A stretch of DNA of 64,000 bases from Phialocephala subalpina (taxonomy: Eukaryota; Ascomycota; Leotiomycetes; Helotiales; Mollisiaceae), in the NCBI GenBank assembly GCA_900073065.1, contig FJOG01000008.1:748985-812984 (forward strand), in the 5' to 3' direction. The position numbers and the translations under genes are program-made. Every line of letters starts with the position of its first letter. The first letter of the stretch is position 1. The notes beneath the pieces are model-generated. The model was not told the origin of the DNA and did not search any database. It worked only from the letters and a program-made list of their open reading frames with translations. Positions 21,230 to 31,636 of the stretch are shown here, piece after piece.

Positions 21230-21302
21230 GCGGGAAATGACGCGGGGAAAGATGCGGGATACGAGGGCAACTGCGGGATCAGATGCGGGAACAGGTGCGG
21301 GA
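21230..21302 (+). repeat. 12-nt phased GCGGGA array
   Basis: GCGGGA cores start at 21230, 21254, 21273, 21285 and 21297, with a variant GCGGGG at 21242. Spacings are 12, 12, 19, 12 and 12 nt, so there are two groups of three with a degenerate link between. The full unit is about tgcgggaWMagR. It lies 250-320 nt upstream of the NAD(P)-binding gene start (minus strand) and could be a minisatellite or a multi-site operator (TCCCGC on the gene strand). Confidence 0.6.
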
Positions 21303-21922
21303 ATTCCAGAAGCGTTCCGACCTCCTCGAATTGCGTATCAACAAGCCTGCTCCCATATTTGGTGCTGACCCTTTCTCTTGGGTTATCCAAACTACTGTCC
21401 ATTTGGCCGGGAGCATGATATAGCAATTTAAGCCTGTCTGTCTCATTTTGCTTATGGACTGGCTTTCGTCGGCCAGGATAATTGTTAGGCCCGACTAAAT
21501 GCAATCCCTGGGCTATCCTGCCAAGGTTGGGGATTTGGAAACCTTGGCGTTGAAGCGTTGTCAGTTCCGTATTGGAATGCTGTCTGGATTTCTGGGGAGG
21601 AGAGAAGCGTCAAAAAGGTTCAAAATAAATGCAAGCTAGAGCCAGCTGTACGCAGCAGCAACGAATACATAGAACTGGAGATGTCCTCAAACTATTGAGG
21701 TGGTAAAAAATTCCAAGACACGAATCCAAATAAAAGATGCCAGAAAAAGAGGGAGAGATCTTCGCGAGACTAAATTCACGACACTTTTATGCCAGTCTAT
21801 CAACCATCTAAGCAAGCTCTCCGACCAAAGCATGCTGCATGCAGATATCACCATCCATCCCAAACGCCATTGCTTATCGCAAGATCTCGCCCAAATGCAA
21901 TCATCGTCCGCTGAAATCGCAG
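21303..21922. other. Intergenic region between the NAD(P)-binding gene and SHP1
   Basis: 620 nt including the 3' UTR of SHP1. No gene seen. Confidence 0.35.
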
Positions 21923-23278
21923 TCAAGTCCACTTCTGCACTGCAGTTCCTCCTCGCTTGAACTCTGCAACATCTCCCAGAGCCAATGTCCTGTCGGTATG
22001 GTCCTTGTTGGGGAAGGTTGTGGCCAAAACCCAAGGTCTGGTGCTGCTGCCTGGATATGCTCTATCAACGAAGCTATACACATCGCCGATGGTATGGGTG
22101 ATGTTGAATCTAGCTGACAATCTGGTACCGTTTGCAAGCTGGAGACGAAGAGAGAGGGTTGGCTGTGAGGAGTCAACATCTGGCTCTGGTGCTGAGGTAG
22201 AGGATGAGGCGGCAGGTGCAGCAGCGGGAGCGGGAGTGGTCTCTGCAGCCGTACTCGATCCACCAGGTGTAGGGCTTCCCAATCTTTGGCCAGAGCCGGA
22301 GAATGGCTTGTAGACCTTTGGTGGTGCTTTGTACGCATCGTCGTGCTTGATGAGTTGGACATCGACTGGTTGATCGGGTCGGACGCCCATGAGGTGGAGA
22401 GGAGCACGTCCTTGTCGGATCATTTGAAGATCAGCAGCATTCTGGGGATCATCAAATCGGCGAAGTGGCCCATCCTCGATGCTGAAACCATCCTCCCAAA
22501 GATGTAAGATACGGGTTTGAGTTGGTCCTGGATCTGCGACCTGTGGGTGAGGATCGGGGATTGTTTGGGATGGAGTGTCGTCGCCGCCGAGGGTTTGGCC
22601 ACTTCCACGGAATCGAGATGGTGGGGCTGATGATGAGGACTCTCCGCCTGGTCTTTGAGCATTTCTGAAAATTGTTAGCAGGTGTCATACTTCAGGAATA
22701 CATTCCACATACGCTCTAGCCTTCTTCAGAATGTCATTCACAACCTTGCGTGGGTCGTTGCGGTTCGATGATGGATCTTGTACGGCCAAACCCGACTTCT
22801 CACCCCCGGCAAACAAATCTCTTGGCTGCTCATCTGGCTCGAAATCCTCATCATCGGAATCATCATCGTCGTCGTGACCGTGACCAGCATGAGGGTTGGA
22901 GCTTTGACCTAAAGTCTCGAGTGTAGCAAAACCTCCTCGCTTCTTTGGGGGTGCGCTCGAGCTTGAGACTGTCGGGATCGATTGAGGTGCAGGTCTGCCA
23001 TCCAGAGTTCGTGGTCCAGTGTATGCCTCTGTTTCTTGCGGGTCGTCCTCGCCACCTTGCGCCTCCGTAGTTCCCTCCTCCATCGCGGTGAAGTATTCAG
23101 TAGCTGCGCCCTCCAAGTTCCATTGGTTTGCGGACAGGTATTGTTGAGCCTATGATTTTGTCAGTCTCGGTATTGCGCTGCGACCTTGACAAAGGTGAAA
23201 ACTTACATCTGCTGGTGAGGCACCAGAGAGCTCGACGAACTGGCTGATGAGAGCGTCTTGATTTGGTTCGTCCGCCAT
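21923..23278 (-). CDS. SHP1: Shp1/p47-type Cdc48 cofactor (UBA-SEP-UBX)
   Basis: Adaptor of the AAA ATPase Cdc48/p97 in membrane fusion, autophagosome formation and PP1 regulation. Exons are 23207-23278, 22713-23149 and 21923-22664; introns of 57 and 48 nt (gtaagt..catag; gtatgt..ttcag) keep frame, giving 416 aa. The UBA domain covers residues 1-45 ('DALISQFVELSGASPADAQQ', 'YLSANQWNLEGAATEYF'). An acidic stretch 'DDDDDSDDEDFEPDEQ' follows. The SEP domain starts near residue 215 ('LHLWEDGFSIEDGPLRRFDD') and includes 'RQGRAPLHLMG'. A Pro/Ala/Ser linker leads to the C-terminal UBX ('PTLSLRLQLANGTRLSARFN', 'HTIGDVYSFVDRAYPG', 'LATTFPNKDHTDRTL'). Length and order match the family. Divergent from MIM1. 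Confidence 0.95.
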
Positions 23279-23595
23279 GATTGCTTGATGAAGTGGTCAG
23301 ACTTTGGGAATTTGATAAAGACCGCAAGATATTCTATGCCCCTAAGAAATGGAAAAACACAAACAGAAAAGGTGTAACGCGTTTGTAAATTTGGAGAGCT
23401 CGAGGCAGCTTCAGGAATCGTCACCCCGCGTTGTAGCGCTAGTGGGTTAACTTAGCTCCGAAACTCAAGCCTCGGAATATCCCGTCCATACCAAAAGCAC
23501 CTTGGCCTATTTTATACGACCAGAAACCAGTGGATCAAGAGTTACTCATTCGGCGTGCTACAGGCTACTTTATTTGGCGCATCGAAATTTCCATC
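23279..23595. promoter_or_regulatory. SHP1/MIM1 divergent promoter with one TCACCCCGC box
   Basis: 317 nt between divergent starts. TCACCCCGC at 23421-23429 sits 143 nt from the SHP1 start and 167 nt from the MIM1 start. It matches the boxes at 16344 and 49210. No other element recognised. Confidence 0.4.
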
Positions 23596-24124
23596 ATGTC
23601 CTCCGACGCTGAGATGATTCCCTTGTCGGAGTCCTCTATGACAATTCCTTCCGACTCCGAGCAGTACTCCGGCAACGATGACATCTCTCCTTCACCACCT
23701 TCCTCGTCTGACTCTCCTCGAATGATATTATACACACCACCTACGTTATGGGGCATTGTTCGAGGTGCGGCTATCAATCTGCTGCTACCGTTCATCAACG
23801 GACTCATGTTGGGCTTTGGAGAGCTATTTGCTCATGAAGCTGCTTTTCGATTAGGCTGGGGAGGCACGAAGGTACGAAAATATTCTTTCACATCTTCAAC
23901 GTTCGTATTCGAAGTACTCAATAAGGCTGTCATGGTTTGCTTAGGTTCTGAGAACTCTTGAGAGAAGGAAGCATACAGTGCACTGCCAAGGCTAACTTGA
24001 ATTTCAGGTGTTCCCCTCTTCAAGAGCTTCACACTCGGTAGGACCTGGTATCGAACTACGAGACATTCCGATGGAGCGCAAAAGGAGAGACGGGCAGTTG
24101 GACGATTTGACGAGCATGGAGTAA
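23596..24124 (+). CDS. MIM1: Mitochondrial outer-membrane import protein Mim1
   Basis: Small outer-membrane protein that inserts alpha-helical outer-membrane proteins and assembles TOM receptors. Exons are 23596-23871 and 24008-24124; the 136-nt intron (gtacga..ttcag) joins 'GWGGTK' to 'VFPSSRASHS'. The product is 130 aa, a typical size. A Ser/Asp-rich N-terminus faces the cytosol. The hallmark is 'YTPPTLWGIVRGAAINLLLP' followed by 'FINGLMLGFGELFAHEAAF' (residues 46-84), with Gly-x3-Gly-type spacing in the membrane helix. A charged C-tail follows. An in-frame upstream ATG at 23530 would add 22 residues; 23596 is preferred. Its neighbour downstream is OXA1, the inner-membrane insertase. Confidence 0.92.
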
Positions 24125-24553
24125 ACAGGGACTTCGAAATTGCACATATTATGGCGTTAGGGAGTTGTCCAATAAATGATTGCATTTCAGCTGGACGAAG
24201 CCTGTTCTAGAGGCTTGAGGACATGATGCACATAGTCAATAGGAGCTATGGAAGATACAGAAGGCTTGGAGGGATACTTGCTGCGCGTCCGAAAAGGTGT
24301 AATAAAAACTACTCAAGAAAACACATACCAACCAACCAAAGTTCGACCAAGTGATCCAGGTAATTGCAAATGCGATGTATAAATTTTCTAGTTCAATGAA
24401 GCTTGATATTTGCGGCTCTTCAACGCTGATGTGGTCTTGCACCCGGCATTCTGCTGATGACGCTAGTATTTATGCGTGCAAGGATTCGCGATTGTGCATT
24501 AATGGCTGGTCTCCAAAATATTTTGCGCTGTCGGATATCTTCAGCAGCGCAAC
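24125..24553. other. MIM1-OXA1 intergenic region
   Basis: 429 nt with the MIM1 3' UTR and the OXA1 promoter. Nothing recognisable. Confidence 0.35.
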
Positions 24554-26166
24554 ATGATACCCAGCAGAGGCCTTCGTTGGTCTAGCCAGGCCATTAGCAT
24601 TGGTCGGCGGCGTCTCGATACCGTTTCTGCTCGACAGGTAAAATCTCACTCCTCGTAGTGTCGCAGAATACTGATTCCCTCTAGTTTTCTTCTTCTGTAC
24701 ATCATGGGCCCATTCGAGCCAATCCACTCCTTTCCAAGAGCATTACTTCTCTTCGCACAACCCGTATACCCTCGCGGACGAGCAGCATAATACTAAATGG
24801 CGTTGGGGTCCGCTTCGCATCTACTACACCTGCCCCAATCACACCTCTCCCGACGACCCCCATGGCCACACCTGCGGAAGCTGTGAGCTCTTCAGCAGCC
24901 TCGACCCCCATAACAGAATACACCTCATCCCTCGATAGCGCGACAGAGTTTGGCACCGAGTCTCTCTACAATATACCAGAGGGCATTGGGTACCTGAAGG
25001 CGCTAGGTCTGGATTATGGGTATGGGCCGACGGCATTGATGGAATGGACACTCGAACATATCCACATCTACGCAGGCACGCCATGGTGGGTTTCGATAGC
25101 TCTGACAGCAATTGTAGCTCGAGCTATACTCTTCAAGCCATACATCAATGCAGCCGAAAACTCCGCAAGAATGGCCGCCATCATGCCACTTACCACTCCG
25201 ATTACTGCCAAAATGCAAGCAGCATCAAGAATGGGTGACACGGATCTGGCGATGCAGATGCGAGGCGAGCTCCAAAGACTTCACAAGAGGGCTGGAGTTA
25301 AGGTATGGAAGAGTTTCGTGCCGATGTTGCAGGTGATCGCTGGTTATGGAACATTCGTCATTTTGAGGGCTATGTCGAGGCTGCCAGTTCCGGGATTGGA
25401 GACTGGGGGTATCTTATGGTTCCAGAATTTGACCATTCCTGACCCTATCTGGGTAATCCCGATAGCCACAGCTGGTGTTTTGCACTGGGTCTTGAGGGTT
25501 AGTCTCAGTATAACCTGCACCCTGTCCAATTGCTAACAAATTGAACAGAAAGGAGGCGAAACCGGCGTGTCAAACATGCAACCTCAAGTCCTCAAAGCGA
25601 TGATGTGGGGCCTACCATTACTCAGTTTTCTTTTCACCTTCTGGCTACCCGCTGCCCTACAATGGTCCTTCTTCGTGGCCGGTCTATGCTCCTTCTCCCA
25701 GGCCACCGCTCTCCGACAGCCATGGTTCCGCAACTATTTCAATATGTCGCCTTTGCCGAAGCCGAAAAGCCCAGCAGATCAGCCACCAACTCCATACCAA
25801 GGCAAGCTGAAGATTGCTGCCAAGCCAGTCCTTTCGCAAGCCGAGTTGAACTCTCGATTCCAAGGTGCACAAGCCACAGCTCCTCAATCACAGACCATCG
25901 AGGAGATCAAGAAGATGAGCCCACCGAAGAGTCCGATTAGCAAAATAGTGGGCCAGATCACAACACCGGTAACCGAGATTCGAGACGCAGGCAAAGGAAT
26001 GTGGCAAAAAGCGGAGGATTACATGGAAACTAAGAAGGAAAAGAATGATGTGCAAGCGGCGAAGAAGTACGAGGAGAAGAGGCAAGCGGAAGAGAGGCAG
26101 AGGAGAGGGGAGCTGACGCGTCGGAGGAAGGAAGAATGGGCAGCGAGAAAACGTCAGGACTTGTAG
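24554..26166 (+). CDS. OXA1: Mitochondrial inner-membrane insertase Oxa1
   Basis: YidC/Oxa1/Alb3-family insertase that puts mitochondrially made and imported proteins into the inner membrane. Exons are 24554-24637, 24685-25497 and 25549-26166; introns of 47 nt (gtaaaa..ctctag) and 51 nt (gttagt..gaacag, gctaac) keep frame, giving 504 aa. The presequence is Arg/Ser-rich (MIPSRGLRWSSQ..). The membrane core includes 'TPWWVSIALTAIVARAILFK' (start of the Oxa1 domain), a matrix loop 'AASRMGDTDLAMQMRGELQR', 'VWKSFVPMLQVIAGYGTFVI', 'TIPDPIWVIPIATAGVLHWV' and 'MWGLPLLSFLFTFWLPAALQ'. The C-terminus is a long Lys/Arg/Glu coiled-coil tail (about 400-504), known in Oxa1 to bind mitoribosomes. Confidence 0.94.
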
Positions 26167-26784
26167 AATATTGTAGCATTTGCATGGTAGGTTGGGTACG
26201 GTTGTATGTATGAAATATGTACCACTTCCTCACTCAGAAATGATCCTAATCTATGGTGATCTAGAAGAGTGGAAAATTGAAGAAATCGAGCCAATGCCAA
26301 GGACATTTGCACACGCTTTCTTCCTCTTCCACATTCCCATTAGACGATTCGTCCGTGCAAAAAAGTTATGTCACTTCACTCACTTCAAGCGAGTAGCCTC
26401 GTGAAAAGGGGCGAGCGGCGAACACTAGCCACAATTAAAGCCACTCTGAGGCTGAAATCTCTCTCTGACGTCAGCAATTCCTCGCTCTCGATTTCAATAT
26501 CTGCTGAGGCCAAAATTCGCATCTGAATTAAGTTCGTATAGTGAACCAATTGCATTTTGAAGTTGCTTTGCCAGAGTTACTTAGCTGCTGTCGGGAACAA
26601 CCTTAGGCCGTTATCAGCCCTATCGAAATGACAGTAAGCAGTCCTTGAGTTTGCTCTTTGAGATTTCACTAATTTTTCAATTCAGCGTCGCCATCTATAT
26701 ATCTTGATCTCAAGTACTCTGTTGCCTTATGCGACTGTCACCTCACCGCGATGATCTTTTTTAGACTTCTACCAGTAGCTTAAG
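26167..26784. other. Intergenic region upstream of the Zn2Cys6 gene
   Basis: 618 nt; OXA1 3' UTR and the promoter/leader of the transcription factor gene. No gene seen. Confidence 0.35.
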
Positions 26785-28655
26785 ATGAAAGCGCAGAAGG
26801 ATGCAGCTTCCAAGGTACCGGTAGCGTCAGCAACATCAGCTACAGTTCCTGCTGACAGAAGGACATCAACAACTTCAACGTCAACTTCGAACGACCTACT
26901 TTTGGCTCATCGATATGCAATCGGGACCAGAGGGCAAAGAAAGAGGAAATCTGCAACGAAAGTTCGCACAGGTTGTATCACGTGCAAGCAAGTTTTCTCC
27001 CTCTTGCTGATCCTGAAACGCATTTCTAATAGCTTCATAGGACCCGTCGAGTCAAATGCGACGAAGGCAAACCTGAATGCCAACGCTGTATAAAGTTCGG
27101 AATCACCTGCGATGGCTATGCAATCCCTCCTGCAGCCCCTCCAAAGAGGACAGGAACTCAACTCATTCTGCCAAAAAAGGAGTCGCAAAGCACCCCTGCC
27201 TCATCTACGATAGCACACATTGCCCGGCTCTTTGGTGGAGCTGGATCTCTAGACGAAGTTGACGGTCAATGTTTCCGACTTTACCTCGAGGAGACGGCAA
27301 CGCAGATTCATAGCGTCTTTCCAAGCGCTCTTTGGGAACGACTCATTCCACAGATCAGTGAAGCAGAGCCTTTCGTTCGCCATGCTATCATTGCCATTGG
27401 TGCTTTAGCAAAGCAGAGCAAGTCTGAAGCTCGACGAAAGCGATTAGGCGATGCTTCTCAAGCTTCGGATTATCAACATGCGTTGAAGCAATACGACAGG
27501 TCGCTTCGTGGCATGAGAGACGCTATAGCCGATGGACAACATGATCTCCGCAAAGCTCTCGTCGCATGCCTGTTGGTATTCTGCTTCGAAAACATGCTAG
27601 GCAATCAATTATCAGCAGCAAAGCACGCAGAGAGTGGACTAATGTTACTCTATCAATGGACAACCGGAAACAATGTTCTAGGAGAGGCTTGGGAGACACA
27701 GAAGGTATGGGAGGATCACCTCTTCGAAGACCTCCTCGAAGCCTTCAACGCCCTTGACCTCCAAATCCTCCTCTTCATCGACAACCGCAGCCCCACCATC
27801 CACTCAAGAATGAAAGAATCCCAAAACCGGATCATCTCCACCATGCCCCAAATTTTCTACACTCTCACCCAAGCTCGGCAGTACTGGAACTTAATCATGA
27901 CCCGGAACTACCACTTCAATAAATCCATGCAAGGAATCGATATGTCCAAGATCCAAGAACAGCGCGATGATACACCCTGGGAAGATTCCGCCAATCTGCA
28001 AACTGGGGAACTCCTTCTTTCCGACTCTAAAGACAGACCCTCGACTTTGAAAGAGGAGCACATACGCTATCGAATCGATATCGATAAATGGACCCTAGCA
28101 TCAACTCGTCTTTTTGCTCAACTTGCAGCAGGCTCCGATGAAAGGGAGAAGGTTGGCGCCGCAATCCTTCAAGTGCAAGCTAAAGTCAACCATATAATGC
28201 TTTCCGGCGCTTTCTTCACAACAGAAACTGCCTACGACACTTTCTTTCGGGAATTTAAAGCCATAGTTACACTCTCTGAAACCATTCTCCCCTATATTCT
28301 CTCAACGTACGAAGGTGCAGCTCCTCGTTTCCATTTCGATATCGGTATTGTCGCTGCTCTTTATTTGGTTGGAAGCAGGTGTAGAGATTACGAGGTGAGG
28401 AGCAGGGCAATTGAGTTGTTGTTTGAGGCGAATATCAGAGAGGGTGTTTGGGATGCGTTGAGTGTGGCGCATATGGGAAGGTGGATTCGGGATATTGAGA
28501 TGGAGGGGTTGGATGCTGGGGATCAGATTTCGGAGGAGAAAAGGGCGTTCCTTAGTGCTGTCAACGTTGACTTGGCTCACAAGAGGGCGATTGTTGGAGC
28601 TACTCAGAGGACGAAAGATGGACCGAAGCAAAGGAAAGCGTTGTTGACTTGGTAG
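26785..28655 (+). CDS. Zn2Cys6 transcription factor with fungal-TF domain
   Basis: Nuclear regulator, 605 aa. Exons are 26785-26987 and 27041-28655; the 53-nt intron (26988-27040) has donor GCAAGT and ends in catag, a GC-AG intron. Only this join restores the cluster 'GCITCKTRRVKCDEGKPECQ': cysteines at 64, 67, 74, 81, 84 and 91 give C-x2-C-x6-C-x6-C-x2-C-x6-C, the classic pattern, with the intron at the usual position after the second Cys. A Ser/Thr-rich and basic N-terminus (RGQRKRKSATKVR) precedes it. The remainder is the mostly helical regulatory region typical of this class ('FVRHAIIAIGALAKQS', 'LVACLLVFCFENMLGNQLSA'). No neighbouring pathway genes indicate a target. Confidence 0.92.
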
Positions 28656-29107
28656 TCTTGGTTGGCGTTTAATCTAGGGTGTCGCGTCAGAAGTTGAAAT
28701 CTTGATCAAGACAGACTGGTCAGAAAATCGGCTTGATCGCTCATGCAAAACTTTGACAATGGTATACGCGTCCCAAGGTGTCGAAACACATTTCAAGTCC
28801 CTGTTTTTCCCTCAAGTAACTATGGCAAGTGCCTTCTATTTCGAGCTCTAGTTATCATCCCCATCTTCTTCACGATAGATCTGCTTTAGAAATATAGTAC
28901 TCTGCTCACGTTTGTTTTTGGGACTTCAAATTTTTATTGATTCAATATTGAAGCAATTGCTTATTATTCCCATTCACATACAATACGTGTGCCTTTGACC
29001 AAGTACAACACACACCATGAGGATTTCACACAATGCTCCCCACACCAGCTCTGTCACTGCGCGCCACTTTGACCTAAAATCAGACGTCTGAGTTGGCTTG
29101 GGGAGGC
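28656..29107. other. Convergent 3' intergenic region
   Basis: 452 nt between two convergent genes, AT-rich near 28920-29000. No gene seen. Confidence 0.35.
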
Positions 29108-29914
29108 TCATGCTATAGCCGCCAAGGCAACTGCCGCACCTCTCAACATCCAAGCAGGCGCTCCCGTGATGGCAGCGCCGGCTCCCGTGCTCGTGCTGGT
29201 GCTGGCACCCGCGCTTGTGCCGGTTGTTTTCGAAGAAGGGCTAGAAGTCTGAGCCGGAGTTGCTCCACTTGAGGACCCCGATGTCTGTGCGTTTGCCGTT
29301 GTAGCTGGCGTAGTCTTGCTTGTACCGGTGGTCTGAGCAGCGACAGCCGTAATAACGAACGGTATGGGGCTAACTTGATCACCGGTCAACGTAGTTGACG
29401 AGCTGTATAGCTCCCCTGGTGAAGTTTCGGAGTACGAGCAAACAGCACTTTGATAGGCGAGGGAGCAGTCGACGTAACCTGCGCTATTGGAGATTTATCA
29501 GATAATGATCTTTTTAAAGCATGGATAACTTGGCGGGAAGGGAGGATCGCCAAACTTACAGCGTGGTAGTGCCCTGCAAATTGACTTGAGGAGCATACGT
29601 GTATGCTGCAGTGGCAGCGCCTGCCGTGAGTGTGGCCGTTCCGGGGAAGTCGCAGTCGTCGGCAATTGCGCCGGGTGCGCATTGGAAGGCATAGTACGTG
29701 GCCGTGGCGTCCTTGATCGAATGTTAGACTTGAACTGTACATCAAGACTCGGAGCACATACAAAACTAAGAACTTCTGCGACAAGAGAGCTTACGCTCCA
29801 TCCATCTAAGAAGTTTGGCAAGAACAAAGCGGTGGAAGAAGGCTGGGGCGAGTCTTGGCAGTGACAAACTGTGGCCATGGTGAGGCTGAGGAGGGTGATC
29901 GTTGTAGAATGCAT
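29108..29914 (-). CDS. Secreted Ser/Thr-rich GPI-anchored protein
   Basis: Exons are 29795-29914, 29560-29711 and 29108-29483; introns of 83 nt (gtaagc..tcaag) and 76 nt (gtaagt..caatag) keep frame, giving 215 aa. A signal peptide (MHSTTITLLSLTMATVCHCQ) precedes a small cysteine-containing domain of about 100 residues ('YYAFQCAPGAIADDCDFPGT', 'LYVDC-like SLAYQSAVCSY'). A Thr/Ser/Gly linker typical of O-mannosylated wall proteins and a hydrophobic C-terminus (TGAPAWMLRGAAVALAAIA) fit a GPI signal. The second acceptor is chosen because it alone keeps the 'GYVDCSLAYQ' frame. The family resembles many small fungal surface proteins of unknown role. Confidence 0.82.
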
Positions 29915-31123
29915 TGCGGTTGATTTGATTTTGATATTGGTTTGCAGAATGGTTTTGGTGAATGAAGAGAAGCAAGGGACAGACGAATTACTTGTACGGA
30001 AGCGAAGCGCCGAAGACTCGATCTCTCCAGAACGGTGCATGCGTCGACGGGCCAATACATCATATCCCCCACACAGCATACCACGAGAAAGCACTCCATC
30101 TCAGAATATGAAGGTCTCGACCAGGTCTTAGGCATGGAGCCGCCGAATAACTTGCATAGCCAATAGCTCCATATTTGGTGCGATGTTAACTCCGAGTGGC
30201 TTTTCAACCATGCTCACTCACAGCAAAGAAGGCTAGTGACAACCTACGTGTGCATTACGAGGATTACTTCGTCTCCTTTACGGGAACGCTAGTGTATGTC
30301 TGATCAGATTAAAGAAAGTCGACACCAATCCCAAATCACCATCGGCGCCGATTAGAGCGTTCTAGCTTCAAGTTCCGAAAACGAGAAATTGGCAATACAT
30401 AGTTGGATTAAATAAATAAAGATGCAGTGATGAAGCAAAGGGTGTACTGATCTGTATTGGAAGAGGTTGAAGCAATAGACCACGTCCCGACCCGTCCGTG
30501 TGTGACCTACGGAGGTAGATTAGCGGGTAACAGCAGGGCCAGACTAAGGACAAGACTGCTGGCGGGAAGTTGCTTCCTCCTTGGATTCGCGCCATGCGGC
30601 TGAGTAGTGGGATTACGCGATGTCCAATTTCTGTTGGAGACCTCCACGAATGCTTCCTGCTTCCGCATCAGCGCAGGAGCGCAGGGGCTTCTTCTCAGCC
30701 TCATGACGCAATATCACCCGAGTGATATTATACTTGGCTGCTCATGACCAATCAGGAATTTGGTGTGAAATGACTCACATGGGTCAAGCTTTTGAGGCTG
30801 AGTGAATTTGCTGGATAATTGGACTACATGTACCCACCTGCACGCCTCGAGCCTCAAGCTACCCTCTGAGATTGTAGAATCATTCCCCTGTTAGCTCAGA
30901 CATACGCTTCCATGACATTTACACTAGACTTTGAATTCAACAACAGAAATCGAGTATTAAAATTTTCAGCCTCACCCTGGAATTTCCACCTTCTTCAAGC
31001 TTGACCTTCTTTCGACCGTCTCATAAAGCCAAGCGGAAAGCAGCTTTGCGGTCCCGCCCTGACCAACTCGATGTCCGGACAGGATTGGGCGATCAAAGTC
31101 GCTGCAGGAACATCAAATTCAAC
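29915..31123. other. 1.2-kb intergenic region
   Basis: Promoter side of the GPI-protein gene and the 3' flank of the gene at 31124. Several open stretches overlap, but none has a recognisable product. Confidence 0.35.
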
Positions 31124-31636
31124 CTAGTAATGCCACAAAGCCCCTTCCTCAGTCTTAGTGCTCTCGACACTGAACCCATGCTCCCGAAAGAGCCTCTCGA
31201 TCGCACCCGCAGCGAATCCAGGATAAGCGGGATCAGGCGGCGGCCCAGCGCCAGGTGGAAGGAGCTTCGGATCAGCCTTCAGCCAAGGAAGCTTCATGAC
31301 GCCTTCACGCGACATAATTTTCTCAAGATCTGCGGCACTGAAAGCTCCTCCGACAATGACAGCGATTGGTACTCGTTGCTCCGCGGGTGATCGACTTGTG
31401 TTGCTTTCCAGACCGGAAGCTGGTTTGACGACTTCACCACGGAGAAGCGCTGGGATCTCGACTGGTGCTGTTTCGACTGATTGGCAGATGTGGACAACTG
31501 GGATGGTTGTGAGATATATTGATTGAGAAGTTAGGGAGTGAGAAATGCTTACTGTCTATTTCCGGCAAAGCGGATTCAGAAAAAGGGTTGGTAATCGTTG
31601 GGATTTACCACAGAGTGCGACTGGGATGGAAGCCAT
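31124..31636 (-). CDS. Small conserved fungal protein (133 aa), unknown
   Basis: Exons are 31609-31636 and 31124-31497; the intron 31498-31608 (gtaaat..cccag) joins G to TT and gives 'MASIPVALCVVHICQSVETA'. The product, with 'RVPIAVIVGGAFSAADLEKI', 'KLPWLKADPKLLPPGAG' and the tail 'STKTEEGALWHY', resembles a family of small alpha/beta proteins common in Pezizomycotina that I recall only by pattern. The N-terminus looks shorter than I would expect. The 111-nt intron contains an internal AG|aca|GT (around 31556), so a 3-nt micro-exon is an alternative that also keeps frame. No catalytic motif seen. Confidence 0.6.
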
